Positions 1 through 7,027 of a stretch of DNA of 64,000 bases are shown one piece after another (positions within the stretch are counted from its first letter, which is position 1; each line of letters begins with the position of its first letter). The position numbers and the translations under genes were made by a program. A model generated the notes under the pieces. The model was not told the origin of the DNA. It was given only the letters and a program-made list of their open reading frames with translations, and ran no database searches. Origin of the DNA: Shouchella lonarensis (lineage in GTDB: Bacteria; Bacillota; Bacilli; Bacillales; Bacillaceae_D); assembly GCF_900096965.1 (NCBI RefSeq), contig NZ_FMYM01000004.1, forward strand, positions 124,001 to 188,000. The letters run 5' to 3'.

Positions 1-33
1 AAACAGAGCCACACCGTAGTGCAACCCTGTTTT
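1..33 (-). terminator. Probable terminator after the first prophage gene
   Basis: On the minus strand AAACAG and CTGTTT enclose a GU-rich inner stem directly after the stop of the leftward membrane-protein gene. The pairing includes several G-U pairs and the left edge of the window cuts the context, so this is only a plausible terminator. Confidence 0.35.
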
Positions 34-692
34 TATGCATTGCGCATACGACACTCTAGTTTTTCGAAGAGTTTTTCAACCTTTTCTCTTTGACTCTTTT
101 GGTCTTCAATAAGCTCTTTTTCTTTTTCACTCACGTTTTCCGGTTCTAATTGCTTTTTCAACAAAATATTTCCTTTCTTTAACTCGTAACATGTTCCAAC
201 CCAATCCGTTAGACTTTCCAAAGACTCATCTACTGTATTGCCCACTTTTCCACCGTACCGTAAAACGTACATCTTACGTTCTCTTTTTCTTGCTTCCAAA
301 GACCGCCTAATCTGTACATAACGCTCTTCCATGAGGAAATTAATTGCTTTTTCTTCCCAATGCTTTTTGATTCTTAATCCTTTTTTCTTAGCATTTTCAA
401 ATGCTTCCTGTTCTTCTTGATTTAAACTGTCATAATAGTGCTTATGAGCTTCCGGTTTGTCCCAGAATCCATACGGCAGTGTGAAAGGATTCTCTAGTAA
501 ATCAATGATATTAAGCTGTATCTCCACAAGGCTACTATACACTTCGTCGTATGTTTCAGCCCGTGTATCAGAAAACCGTTTATGTCGATGCAATATCATC
601 TGCATCCTGTGTATAACTATCCATACATATGCAGTACCGATTAGGATGCCGAACACGGGGCCGAATACGGTACCCTTCAAAAAATTATACAT
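33..692 (-). CDS. Prophage protein with N-terminal membrane anchor and coiled coil
   Basis: I do not recognise a family. The 219-residue product has one hydrophobic segment (about residues 8-29), then a strongly charged Lys/Glu-rich remainder with many RKRERK-type runs and a predicted coiled-coil tail (about 165-215). The expected topology is a single N-terminal membrane anchor with a cytoplasmic helical body. It lies leftmost of the leftward prophage genes, after the methyltransferase, in the early-to-late transition zone where phages often keep accessory genes. A role in lysogenic conversion or superinfection exclusion would fit a small membrane-anchored phage protein but is guesswork. The start at 692 is the only early ATG; its ribosome binding site is weak. 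Confidence 0.6.
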   Translation of the reverse strand: MYNFLKGTVFGPVFGILIGTAYVWIVIHRMQMILHRHKRFSDTRAETYDEVYSSLVEIQLNIIDLLENPFTLPYGFWDKPEAHKHYYDSLNQEEQEAFENAKKKGLRIKKHWEEKAINFLMEERYVQIRRSLEARKRERKMYVLRYGGKVGNTVDESLESLTDWVGTCYELKKGNILLKKQLEPENVSEKEKELIEDQKSQREKVEKLFEKLECRMRNA

Positions 693-778
693 ATCACACC
701 GTCCATTTCTTAAAAACCTTACTCTGTTACCTACAGTCTAACAAATTCATAAATTCATGTACATCAATACGCACTATA

Positions 779-820
779 TATGAAAAGCACCTACCACAAA
801 CGATAAGTGCCTGCCAATAG
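779..820 (-). terminator. Possible terminator after the methyltransferase genes
   Basis: On the minus strand GGCAC and GGTGCTTTT can pair around an AT-rich loop, followed by a T-run, about 30 bases after the stop of the second methyltransferase ORF. The stem is short and contains G-U pairs. Confidence 0.35.
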
Positions 821-849
821 CCACAAACACCTTAAATCCAAACAACCCA

Positions 850-1167
850 TCACGCCACATACTTTCTCAAAGCAGGCACAATCGCATCAATCACATTCAC
901 TGTCACTGCATTACCTGCTTGGAAATATCGCTGCGTTTCAGACACGCCTGCATTTTTAACCGTTTCATGCGCTGCATCAGGAAATCCTTGCAGCCGCCAA
1001 CATTCCAGCGGTGTGAACCGTCTAATATAGTAATTTGGATAAACGCCAATAGCTACACCGTGATGATCTCGCCTCGTAAGAGTAAACGCTGCTTCGTCGT
1101 TATTCTTGAAATGCCTAGTTAGATTGCGTGTCGGAACCCTAGGTGATGCTACGGCTCTTACCTCCAT
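850..1167 (-). CDS. C5-cytosine DNA methyltransferase, C-terminal half (beta-like ORF)
   Basis: This 105-residue ORF carries the C-terminal part of a Dcm-type m5C methyltransferase: end of the target recognition region, motif IX (IRRFTPLECWRLQGFP, about residues 48-63) and motif X (GNAVTVNV, about 85-92). It has no catalytic Cys of its own; that is in the upstream ORF. It lies in the same frame as that ORF, separated only by a TAA (1171-1173) and one codon. Its ATG is preceded by GGGAGGG with about 7 bases spacing, so it can be translated separately, probably by coupling. Two-subunit m5C enzymes of this kind are known (M.AquI). A recent nonsense mutation with incidental re-initiation, or a sequencing error, is the alternative. 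Confidence 0.75.
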   Translation of the reverse strand: MEVRAVASPRVPTRNLTRHFKNNDEAAFTLTRRDHHGVAIGVYPNYYIRRFTPLECWRLQGFPDAAHETVKNAGVSETQRYFQAGNAVTVNVIDAIVPALRKYVA

Positions 1168-1170
1168 AAG

Positions 1171-1896
1171 TTATCCCTCCCGTTTTCTTAATTTCTCGAT
1201 CAAGGCTTGCTTGCTCTTTTCGCTGATGTCATATTCAGACCCGACGTCTTCCTCCAATATGTCCCGTAACCGCGCCGAGCCTTCTTGACCAGTCGGATAA
1301 TCAAAGTTAAACGTTTTGAGCCCTTCGATCTTTCCAAGCTGTCGCTTGCTCTTGGCTAGTCGGTTAGTTCCCTTCACTAGCCAGGGTTCGTGATCAACTA
1401 GATCATCCCGTAAAGCCACAATAAACACACGCTCTCTATGTTGCGGTACACCAAAGTGCTTTGAATTCAGTATCGTGAAATCGACTGTGTAGCCAATGTC
1501 ATTTAGCGCTAGAATCATTGTTTCCATCGTTTTTCCCCCATCGTGCCCTAACAAACCTTTCACGTTTTCTAACAGCATTGCCTTTGGTCGCTTCTCCTTG
1601 GCAATCCTGACAATCTCAAAGAATAGCGTCCCTCTCGTATCTTCAAAACCTAAGCGATTACCTGCGACGGAAAAGGCTTGGCATGGGAATCCGCCGACTA
1701 GCAAGTCATGGTCTGGAACGTCTTGCGCATCAATCTTTGTAATGTCTCCGTGCAGGTGCTCATCCCCGTATAGCGCTGTATAAGACTTTCTTGCAAATTT
1801 ATCTATTTCCGATGCAAAGACACACTTGCCGTTAGCCTTGTCTAACGCTTGCCGGAACCCTCCGATTCCTGCAAAAAGCTCAATGTATGTAAACAT
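1171..1896 (-). CDS. C5-cytosine DNA methyltransferase, N-terminal catalytic half (alpha-like ORF)
   Basis: The 241-residue product contains motif I for AdoMet binding (ELFAGIGGF, residues 6-14), the catalytic motif IV (GGFPCQAFS, Cys72), motif VI (LLENVKGLL) and motif VIII (HRERVFIV), then part of the variable target recognition region, and stops at TAA 1171-1173. Motifs IX and X are in the next ORF. The enzyme would transfer methyl from AdoMet to C5 of cytosine in a site I cannot predict. I start at ATG 1896, 9 bases after GGGAGGA, rather than the upstream ATG at 1935, because the motif I strand begins at once. No restriction endonuclease is adjacent, so an orphan phage methylase protecting against host restriction is likely. 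It is flanked by terminator-like hairpins and may be its own unit. Confidence 0.85.
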   Translation of the reverse strand: MFTYIELFAGIGGFRQALDKANGKCVFASEIDKFARKSYTALYGDEHLHGDITKIDAQDVPDHDLLVGGFPCQAFSVAGNRLGFEDTRGTLFFEIVRIAKEKRPKAMLLENVKGLLGHDGGKTMETMILALNDIGYTVDFTILNSKHFGVPQHRERVFIVALRDDLVDHEPWLVKGTNRLAKSKRQLGKIEGLKTFNFDYPTGQEGSARLRDILEEDVGSEYDISEKSKQALIEKLRKREG

Positions 1897-2028
1897 AACA
1901 ACCCGTCCTCCCTTGTCAACGCAAAGCCAGTGCACTAGCTACGTCACTACTCACAAAACGCCTACAGTATTGCGCCTTTCAGCTCGTAGGAGAAGTTCAT
2001 CATAGGTTTGTGCAATTTCTGCCAACAC

Positions 2029-2062
2029 AAAAAGCACCCGCCCCAGTTGGGACAGATGCTTG
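2029..2062 (-). terminator. Terminator upstream of the methyltransferase module
   Basis: On the minus strand AAGCA...TGCTT with an inner CCC/GGG stem is followed directly by TTTTTG. It lies between the ArpU-like gene and the methyltransferase, so it would end early-operon transcripts. Confidence 0.55.
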
Positions 2063-2099
2063 TATTTATATTTTATCAAGCGCCGTATGTGCGCGGTAT

Positions 2100-2251
2100 A
2101 ATCCATACTACCATTATGACAGGTTTCAGGTGTAATCGGGGTATAATGCTCGATTAATTTTCCACCTCGCTATTATTCCATACTATCACTATATCACGTT
2201 GAAGGTGTAACGGGGGTATAATGCCTATACTTTTTGCCGATTAATTTTCGC
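2100..2251. repeat. Imperfect tandem duplication after the ArpU-like gene
   Basis: Two copies (about 2100-2163 and 2174-2251) share CCATACTA, then AGGTGTAA-CGGGGTATAATGC (2128 and 2203, offset 75) and CGATTAATTTTC. The second copy overlaps the 3' end of the ArpU-like gene, so the first looks like a decayed duplicate of that gene end and its flank. This fills the roughly 330-base gap between the gene and the methyltransferase together with the terminator at 2029-2062. Confidence 0.6.
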
Positions 2252-2614
2252 GCTCACTTGCTTGATGCGCTCCAGTGAGTAACACAATTCACGCGCAATC
2301 GCCTTGAGTGGCTTGCCCTCTACATACCGTTTGTATGCAACCTGATATTCCAATCCACCTAGCCTGCTCAACTTATACTCAATCTCTTTTCGCTTGTATT
2401 CCAACTCTTCAAGGACTTGATACATCTCGCTCAATCGCTCATTGAGCCTGTCCACGCGCCATGCAGCGTTGTCGAGCGGCACGAGCTTATATAACCTGCC
2501 GCCCTCCCACCAATCATCGCGTTCCTTCTTTGTCACGGCAATTAAGTCCTCGATGATGCTAATTTCTTTCATAACCTCGTTATAGTTCCTGATGACAATT
2601 CTCGTTGTGCTCAT
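2225..2614 (-). CDS. ArpU/RinA-like phage late-gene transcription regulator
   Basis: A 129-residue protein with a long helical N-terminal half (residues about 10-90) and a C-terminal helix-turn-helix resembling sigma-70 region 4 (AYKRYVEGKPLKAIARELCY then SLERIKQVS). Small proteins of this layout (ArpU, RinA, LtrC-type) sit at the end of the replication module in Gram-positive phages and activate late structural genes. Its position after the helicase and before the missing morphogenesis genes fits. ATG 2614 lies 7 bases after GGAGGGG; a GTG at 2617 directly precedes it. The gene overlaps the helicase stop by 35 bases. Family assignment is by pattern, not by search. Confidence 0.7.
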   Translation of the reverse strand: MSTTRIVIRNYNEVMKEISIIEDLIAVTKKERDDWWEGGRLYKLVPLDNAAWRVDRLNERLSEMYQVLEELEYKRKEIEYKLSRLGGLEYQVAYKRYVEGKPLKAIARELCYSLERIKQVSAKINRQKV

Positions 2615-3980
2615 CACTTGTCCCCTCCGTTTGTATTCTCTCTAATCTTGCCTTCACTGCATCAAGCAGTGCATTCTGCCCGTTGGCTTTTCTGTCTAAT
2701 GCAGTCATAATGTCTTGATCAATTGTGCCTTGTGTCACTAGATGATGCACGACCACCGTTTGCTTTTGTCCTTGACGGTGCAGTCGTGCATTGGCTTGCT
2801 GGTATTCCTCTAACGACCATGTCAGCCCAAACCAGACTACAGTGCTTCCTCCGTCCTGTAGATTCAGCCCGTGTCCAGCACTTGCCGGATGCGCAAGCAG
2901 CATCTCAATCTTGCCGGCGTTCCAGTCCTCAATATCTTTGGGCTTGTCTAATGTACGCACTTGCTTAAACCGCGCCTTAATGCGCTCTAAATCGTGCTTG
3001 TACTTGTAAAATACTAAGATAGGCTTGCCTTGTTCCTGTATCTCTTCCAGCGCATCGAGCTTTAGGCTATGTAACTCTTGCACTTCGTCATTCTCGTTGT
3101 ACACGGCTCCGTTTGCTAGCTGCACGAGTTTGTTAGATAATACCGCTGCCGTATCAGCAACAACGTCTGCCTCTCCTGCAAAGGGGAGCAAGTAATCCCG
3201 TTCCAACTGCTTGTACCTCTTCCGCGTCTCATGATCCATTCGTACAGGCACAACATTATCCACTCGTTCTGGTAGTTTCAAATGGTCTTTAGCCTTCATG
3301 GAGATTGCAATGTCTCCTATACGCTCGTAGATTTTCTTTTCTGCTCCGTGTTTTAGATTCCAGTTATAGACGATGTGCCCTTTCCGTGCGCCTGGTATGA
3401 AATATTTGTCTCGATAAGCAGTCAACGTGCGTCCTAATCGCTCGCCTTTGTCTAGCAAATACATCTGCGGCCAAAGGTCTAACAAGCCATTGGGTGCGGG
3501 TGTGCCCGTCAATCCTACGACACGATCAATATATGGCCGTACTTTTCGTAGTGCTCGGAATCGCTTTGATTTACTTGATTTAAAGCTAGATAGCTCATCA
3601 ATTACGACCATGTCAAATGGCCACTTGGTTTTATAATGATCCACCAGCCACTCGACATTCTCTCGGTTGATGATGTAGATGTGTGCGTCTTGTTCTAACG
3701 CTTTCAGGCGTTCTTTCTGGCTTCCTAGAACCTTGCTGATCCTAAGGTACCGCGTATGATCCCACTTTTCAGCTTCTCTGCTCCATGTATCTTCAGCGAC
3801 TCTTTTTGGCGCGATCACCAATACTTTAGCTACGTCGTAGTAGTCGTGCATCAGATCACTAATCGCGGTTAATGTTGCTACTGTCTTGCCTAAGCCCATG
3901 TCAAGCAGAAGCGCTGCTGCCCTATGTTCTATGATATGGCGAGTTGCATGTGTCTGGTATAAGTGAGGTGTAAAATTCAT
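2580..3980 (-). CDS. SNF2/DEAD-type phage helicase
   Basis: A 466-residue superfamily 2 helicase. Walker A is LDMGLGKT (residues 26-33), the Walker B box VIDEL is at about 126-130, motif III is GLTGTPAPN, and the C-terminal RecA domain ends with motif VI-like QANARLHRQGQ near residue 410. The shape (no long insertions, HRQGQ in motif VI) is that of the compact Snf2-like helicases common in Siphoviridae replication modules. It should use ATP to move along or remodel DNA during phage replication or recombination. It overlaps the VRR-NUC gene by 4 bases (ATGA), so the nuclease and helicase are translationally coupled and may act together. Confidence 0.88.
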   Translation of the reverse strand: MNFTPHLYQTHATRHIIEHRAAALLLDMGLGKTVATLTAISDLMHDYYDVAKVLVIAPKRVAEDTWSREAEKWDHTRYLRISKVLGSQKERLKALEQDAHIYIINRENVEWLVDHYKTKWPFDMVVIDELSSFKSSKSKRFRALRKVRPYIDRVVGLTGTPAPNGLLDLWPQMYLLDKGERLGRTLTAYRDKYFIPGARKGHIVYNWNLKHGAEKKIYERIGDIAISMKAKDHLKLPERVDNVVPVRMDHETRKRYKQLERDYLLPFAGEADVVADTAAVLSNKLVQLANGAVYNENDEVQELHSLKLDALEEIQEQGKPILVFYKYKHDLERIKARFKQVRTLDKPKDIEDWNAGKIEMLLAHPASAGHGLNLQDGGSTVVWFGLTWSLEEYQQANARLHRQGQKQTVVVHHLVTQGTIDQDIMTALDRKANGQNALLDAVKARLERIQTEGTSDEHNENCHQEL

Positions 3981-4255
3981 GGGCTCACCTCTTTTAGCAG
4001 TCGATCAATCGACTCTATGGAATCCACGACATACACCTGACAGCCTAACTGCTCCAGTTGTTGCTTCCTCTTCACCTGCAAGGCTCGTAGCTTCATACCT
4101 GGCGCTTTGACTTCCGCAAAAACAATCCTGCCGGCAGGCAAAATGACCAACCGATCTGGCACACCTGCCGTGCCTGGAGACACAAATTTCAAAGTTTTGC
4201 CGCCTTGTGCTTCCACTCTATGTTTGAGTATTTTTTCTAATCTTGATTCTCTCAT
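3977..4255 (-). CDS. VRR-NUC domain nuclease
   Basis: A 92-residue stand-alone VRR-NUC domain, a member of the PD-(D/E)XK nuclease superfamily. Visible signature elements are the helix with ILKHRVEAQGG, the GTAGVPDRLVILPAG strand-turn with the metal-binding Asp, and FAEVKAPG with the Glu-x-Lys pair. Phage VRR-NUC proteins are thought to be structure-specific (Holliday or flap) nucleases. The start chosen is ATG 4255 (MRESRLEK), 7 bases after GGAG; the ATG at 4288 has a weaker site. It is the first gene after a 320-base repeat-rich gap and overlaps the helicase gene by 4 bases. Confidence 0.85.
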   Translation of the reverse strand: MRESRLEKILKHRVEAQGGKTLKFVSPGTAGVPDRLVILPAGRIVFAEVKAPGMKLRALQVKRKQQLEQLGCQVYVVDSIESIDRLLKEVSP

Positions 4256-4337
4256 ATGTTTGCTCCATCTCCTGCTGTTTTTTTGCATGCGTGCTCATGA
4301 CCATGATTTCCCTATTACTTTTTCAAACATAGTATTT

Positions 4338-4404
4338 ATAGAATATATAGAGTAATACATATTATATATACTCTATATATTCTATATTTCATACTCTATA
4401 TATA
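4338..4404. repeat. AT-rich palindrome with perfect 17-bp arms plus a third half-copy
   Basis: ATAGAATATATAGAGTA (4338-4354) is the exact reverse complement of 4369-4385, around a 14-base AT-only loop. A third copy of TACTCTATATATA follows at 4392-4404. It lies in the gap between the VapE-type primase gene and the VRR-NUC gene. It could be a DNA-unwinding element or binding site at a replication origin, or an extruded hairpin in RNA; no T-run follows it on either strand. Confidence 0.75.
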
Positions 4405-4460
4405 AAGTATGATCACATGAACACAATGGTTCTTTATCCCTTGTGTACCAAAGGAAATAA

Positions 4461-4574
4461 GCGTGTCCAAAGGGCGTGACCGTGTATCCTTGACATAGGT
4501 ACATATTACAGAAAATTCTGTCCATACCGCCCTATTGCTGTGACCATGGCGTGTCCATAAAAATATGAACACGC
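4461..4574. repeat. GCGTGWCC direct and inverted repeats
   Basis: GCGTGTCCA occurs at 4461-4469 and 4550-4558, with variants GCGTGACCG (4474-4482) and GCTGTGACCA (4537-4546), and an inverted copy TGAACACGC (4566-4574). The last two form an imperfect 10-bp inverted repeat immediately after the primase stop codon. Together with the AT palindrome they occupy the whole gap 4256-4578. Iteron-like spacing beside a replication initiator suggests an origin, which is inference. Confidence 0.5.
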
Positions 4575-4578
4575 GACC

Positions 4579-6981
4579 CTATTTCTCCCTAATAAAAGCC
4601 TTTTGAGTTCCATATTCTTTACCGAATCGAAGGCGCCCTCTCCCTGTCGAGTGCGGTTTCCACCCAGGGATTCGTTTCAAAACGTCGTTGATTTCTCTAC
4701 TCTTTATCGGTGTAAATTGCTTGGGATCGCCTTGAAGAAGCTCTGCCCATATTTCCATCGCACAAATTCGCTCCCGCGGTTGACCACTAGCCTGTATTTG
4801 CTCACTATGGAAATACTCTTTACGGCTTTGAATGTTTTTTTCATGCCAATTCTCCGGCACGGGATACTCCAGAAATTCTTGTATCAAACCGAAGAGATCA
4901 TTTTCTTCCATATGCAACTCTTGCGCTTCTTGCGCGCGATCAGCCACTTCTCCCTCTAAGATGAGCGGCTCCTTGCCTTTATACCGCTGCACGGCTTCCG
5001 CCCACACCTGCCCGATCTCATCATCTGTCAAGTCTTTGAAAGAGCTTTTAGTCGCTTTTGCTTTATCCACTACAACCGGCCAAAAGCGCCTGTTTCCCGT
5101 TTTATCTCGCAAAAAACTGATGTCGTTCGTCGTGCCAAAAAAGACGCATTGCCGTTTAAAAATCGATACTTGCCGTCCGTACGCCACGCGGAACGCATCC
5201 TCTTGCTTACTAATAAACTGCTTGATCGGCTCTACATCTGCCTTACGCATTGCGCTTAATTCCGCCATCTCGATGATCCAAAACCCCTGAATTTGTTCCA
5301 TTGCTTCTTTTCCAAGCACTGTACTGAAAGAGTCACTATACCAGTCCTTACCCATTTTCTTAATAAGATGGCTCTTTCCTACTCCTTGCGCACCTACCAT
5401 CACAAGCACATTATCAAATTTGATCCCAGGCTCATAGATACGTGCTACAGCCGCGGTAAAGGCCTTTCGTGTCACTGCACGAACGTACTCTGTGTCTTCT
5501 GCTCCTAAGTAATCTACCAGAAGCGCATCTAAGCGCGGGACGTTATCCCACACTAGCGAGGACAGGTAATCCCGTATCGGATGGAATCCATTTTCATGAC
5601 TCGCTTCTGAAAAAGCATTGAATATTTTACGCGAACCTGTAATTCCATAATACCGTTCCATGAAATTTTCCAGACTTGCATCATCACGATCTTGCCAAGT
5701 ATCACCAACATCAAGTTTCCTCCACGGTAAATCTCCCAACACCATATGCCTGTTAGCAAATTGGTTGTACCCAATTTTTCCTTTTAACTCTGGATGATTC
5801 TGTAGTATAAGCTGAATATTCGGTGCCGTGTTCAACAGAATTCCCTTTTTGCTATAAGAAAGTTTCTTCGTCCATTCTGTATCGTCTTCATCCTGGGGCA
5901 CTTCACCAAATTCCTCTGAAACCTCAATAATTTTTTCTTGCGCCAGTTGTCGCTTCACGTTCTCATCTTTCTGCGCTAACTCGATCATTGCCATAAATGA
6001 GGGCAGTTTCACAACTGGCGTGCCTGGTTCCGCGTCATCATCTTGTGCACCAAACTTATGAATACGCACAAGATCAAACGCGTTGACCAGCCTTCCGCTA
6101 ATCGGATCGGTTGCATGATGGGAATACGCAAATGTATCGTTGTCATACAAAACCAAGCCTCCTGTCGTGCTCCCGTTTTGATACGTGTAGCGACCGTTCC
6201 CAGCCGATTCATATACATCACCTAACATCGTATAGATCGCTTCTGTGATCGTATATGTCCGGCAGAATGCTCCGATCAATCCTGGTTTAGTATGAGGATC
6301 ACCTTGCTTCGCGGCCAGTCTCTTAACAACGGTCTGTCTACGATCCGACTCCGGCCATTCCGCCGAATCGCGCCAATTGTTATAACGCGCCAACACGTCG
6401 TCAGGATCGATGAAAGGTGCGTCCTTGACCTTAAAAAAGTATTCCCCGTCTTGTGGTGTGCTCGGCCAATACATCAGTCTGTGCGCTTCATACGTCGTAT
6501 CATCGAATTTATTAATCCCTAGATCAGCCGCCACTCGGCGTGCAAGCGGCGTGTATTCATCCGCTGTTACCGGACGAGCAAGCGGAATGACAAGTCGTAA
6601 GCGCGGCTTCTCTTGCGTATGTGAGTGTGTGCTGTAGATAACTATGGCATGATTAAAAAAATCGTCTATCATGCTTACAATCGGATCGTTTTGATTCAAA
6701 TGGTCCGCATCCAGTGTGATCAAATACCGCTCTTTCACATTGTCTGCTTTCCGACGACCCGATTTCTTAAGCGATCCACCAACAAAACCGCCAATGTCTT
6801 TTGTCTGTCCTTGTTGCTTTCGAGACATTTTCTTATATTCGACCATCGTCTCTGGTGTACGTGTGGTCTGGGATAACTTTGTGACCAGCTCTAGCCATGT
6901 AAAGCTCTTATTCTTCCATGTTGTTTCAAATCGACTCTGTCCTACTGCAAGCATCAACTGCCGATCATGTTTGATTGTCAT
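4579..6981 (-). CDS. VapE-type phage primase-helicase
   Basis: An 800-residue replication protein. The N-terminal third carries an archaeo-eukaryotic-primase-like core (RYLITLDADHL, then IVIYSTHSHT and KPRLRLVIPL), and the C-terminal half is the virulence-associated E (VapE) ATPase: Walker A GAQGVGKS, a middle IIEMAEL, and the family hallmark CVFFGTTND followed by GNRRFWPV. Proteins with this architecture prime and unwind DNA at the origin of many Gram-positive phages and satellites. It is the largest gene of the leftward operon, 46 bases after the DNA polymerase. Repeats just beyond its stop codon could be the origin it acts on. The start at 6981 gives the expected N-terminus. Confidence 0.88.
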   Translation of the reverse strand: MTIKHDRQLMLAVGQSRFETTWKNKSFTWLELVTKLSQTTRTPETMVEYKKMSRKQQGQTKDIGGFVGGSLKKSGRRKADNVKERYLITLDADHLNQNDPIVSMIDDFFNHAIVIYSTHSHTQEKPRLRLVIPLARPVTADEYTPLARRVAADLGINKFDDTTYEAHRLMYWPSTPQDGEYFFKVKDAPFIDPDDVLARYNNWRDSAEWPESDRRQTVVKRLAAKQGDPHTKPGLIGAFCRTYTITEAIYTMLGDVYESAGNGRYTYQNGSTTGGLVLYDNDTFAYSHHATDPISGRLVNAFDLVRIHKFGAQDDDAEPGTPVVKLPSFMAMIELAQKDENVKRQLAQEKIIEVSEEFGEVPQDEDDTEWTKKLSYSKKGILLNTAPNIQLILQNHPELKGKIGYNQFANRHMVLGDLPWRKLDVGDTWQDRDDASLENFMERYYGITGSRKIFNAFSEASHENGFHPIRDYLSSLVWDNVPRLDALLVDYLGAEDTEYVRAVTRKAFTAAVARIYEPGIKFDNVLVMVGAQGVGKSHLIKKMGKDWYSDSFSTVLGKEAMEQIQGFWIIEMAELSAMRKADVEPIKQFISKQEDAFRVAYGRQVSIFKRQCVFFGTTNDISFLRDKTGNRRFWPVVVDKAKATKSSFKDLTDDEIGQVWAEAVQRYKGKEPLILEGEVADRAQEAQELHMEENDLFGLIQEFLEYPVPENWHEKNIQSRKEYFHSEQIQASGQPRERICAMEIWAELLQGDPKQFTPIKSREINDVLKRIPGWKPHSTGRGRLRFGKEYGTQKAFIREK

Positions 6982-7027
6982 TGCGTCTCTCCCCTCAACT
7001 CTATGAGGTCAACAGCACTGACCCCAT

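Noticed and set aside
1171-1173. Calling the methyltransferase a plain pseudogene
   Set aside because: The second ORF has its own well-placed ribosome binding site and all motifs are intact on both sides, so a working two-part enzyme is at least as likely.
2128-2224. Two plus-strand TATAAT boxes as promoters
   Set aside because: No -35 box at 16-18 bases and no rightward gene follows; they are part of a sequence duplication.
4338-4385. AT palindrome as a rho-independent terminator
   Set aside because: The stem has no GC content to speak of and no T-run follows on the coding strand, so it is better read as a DNA element.
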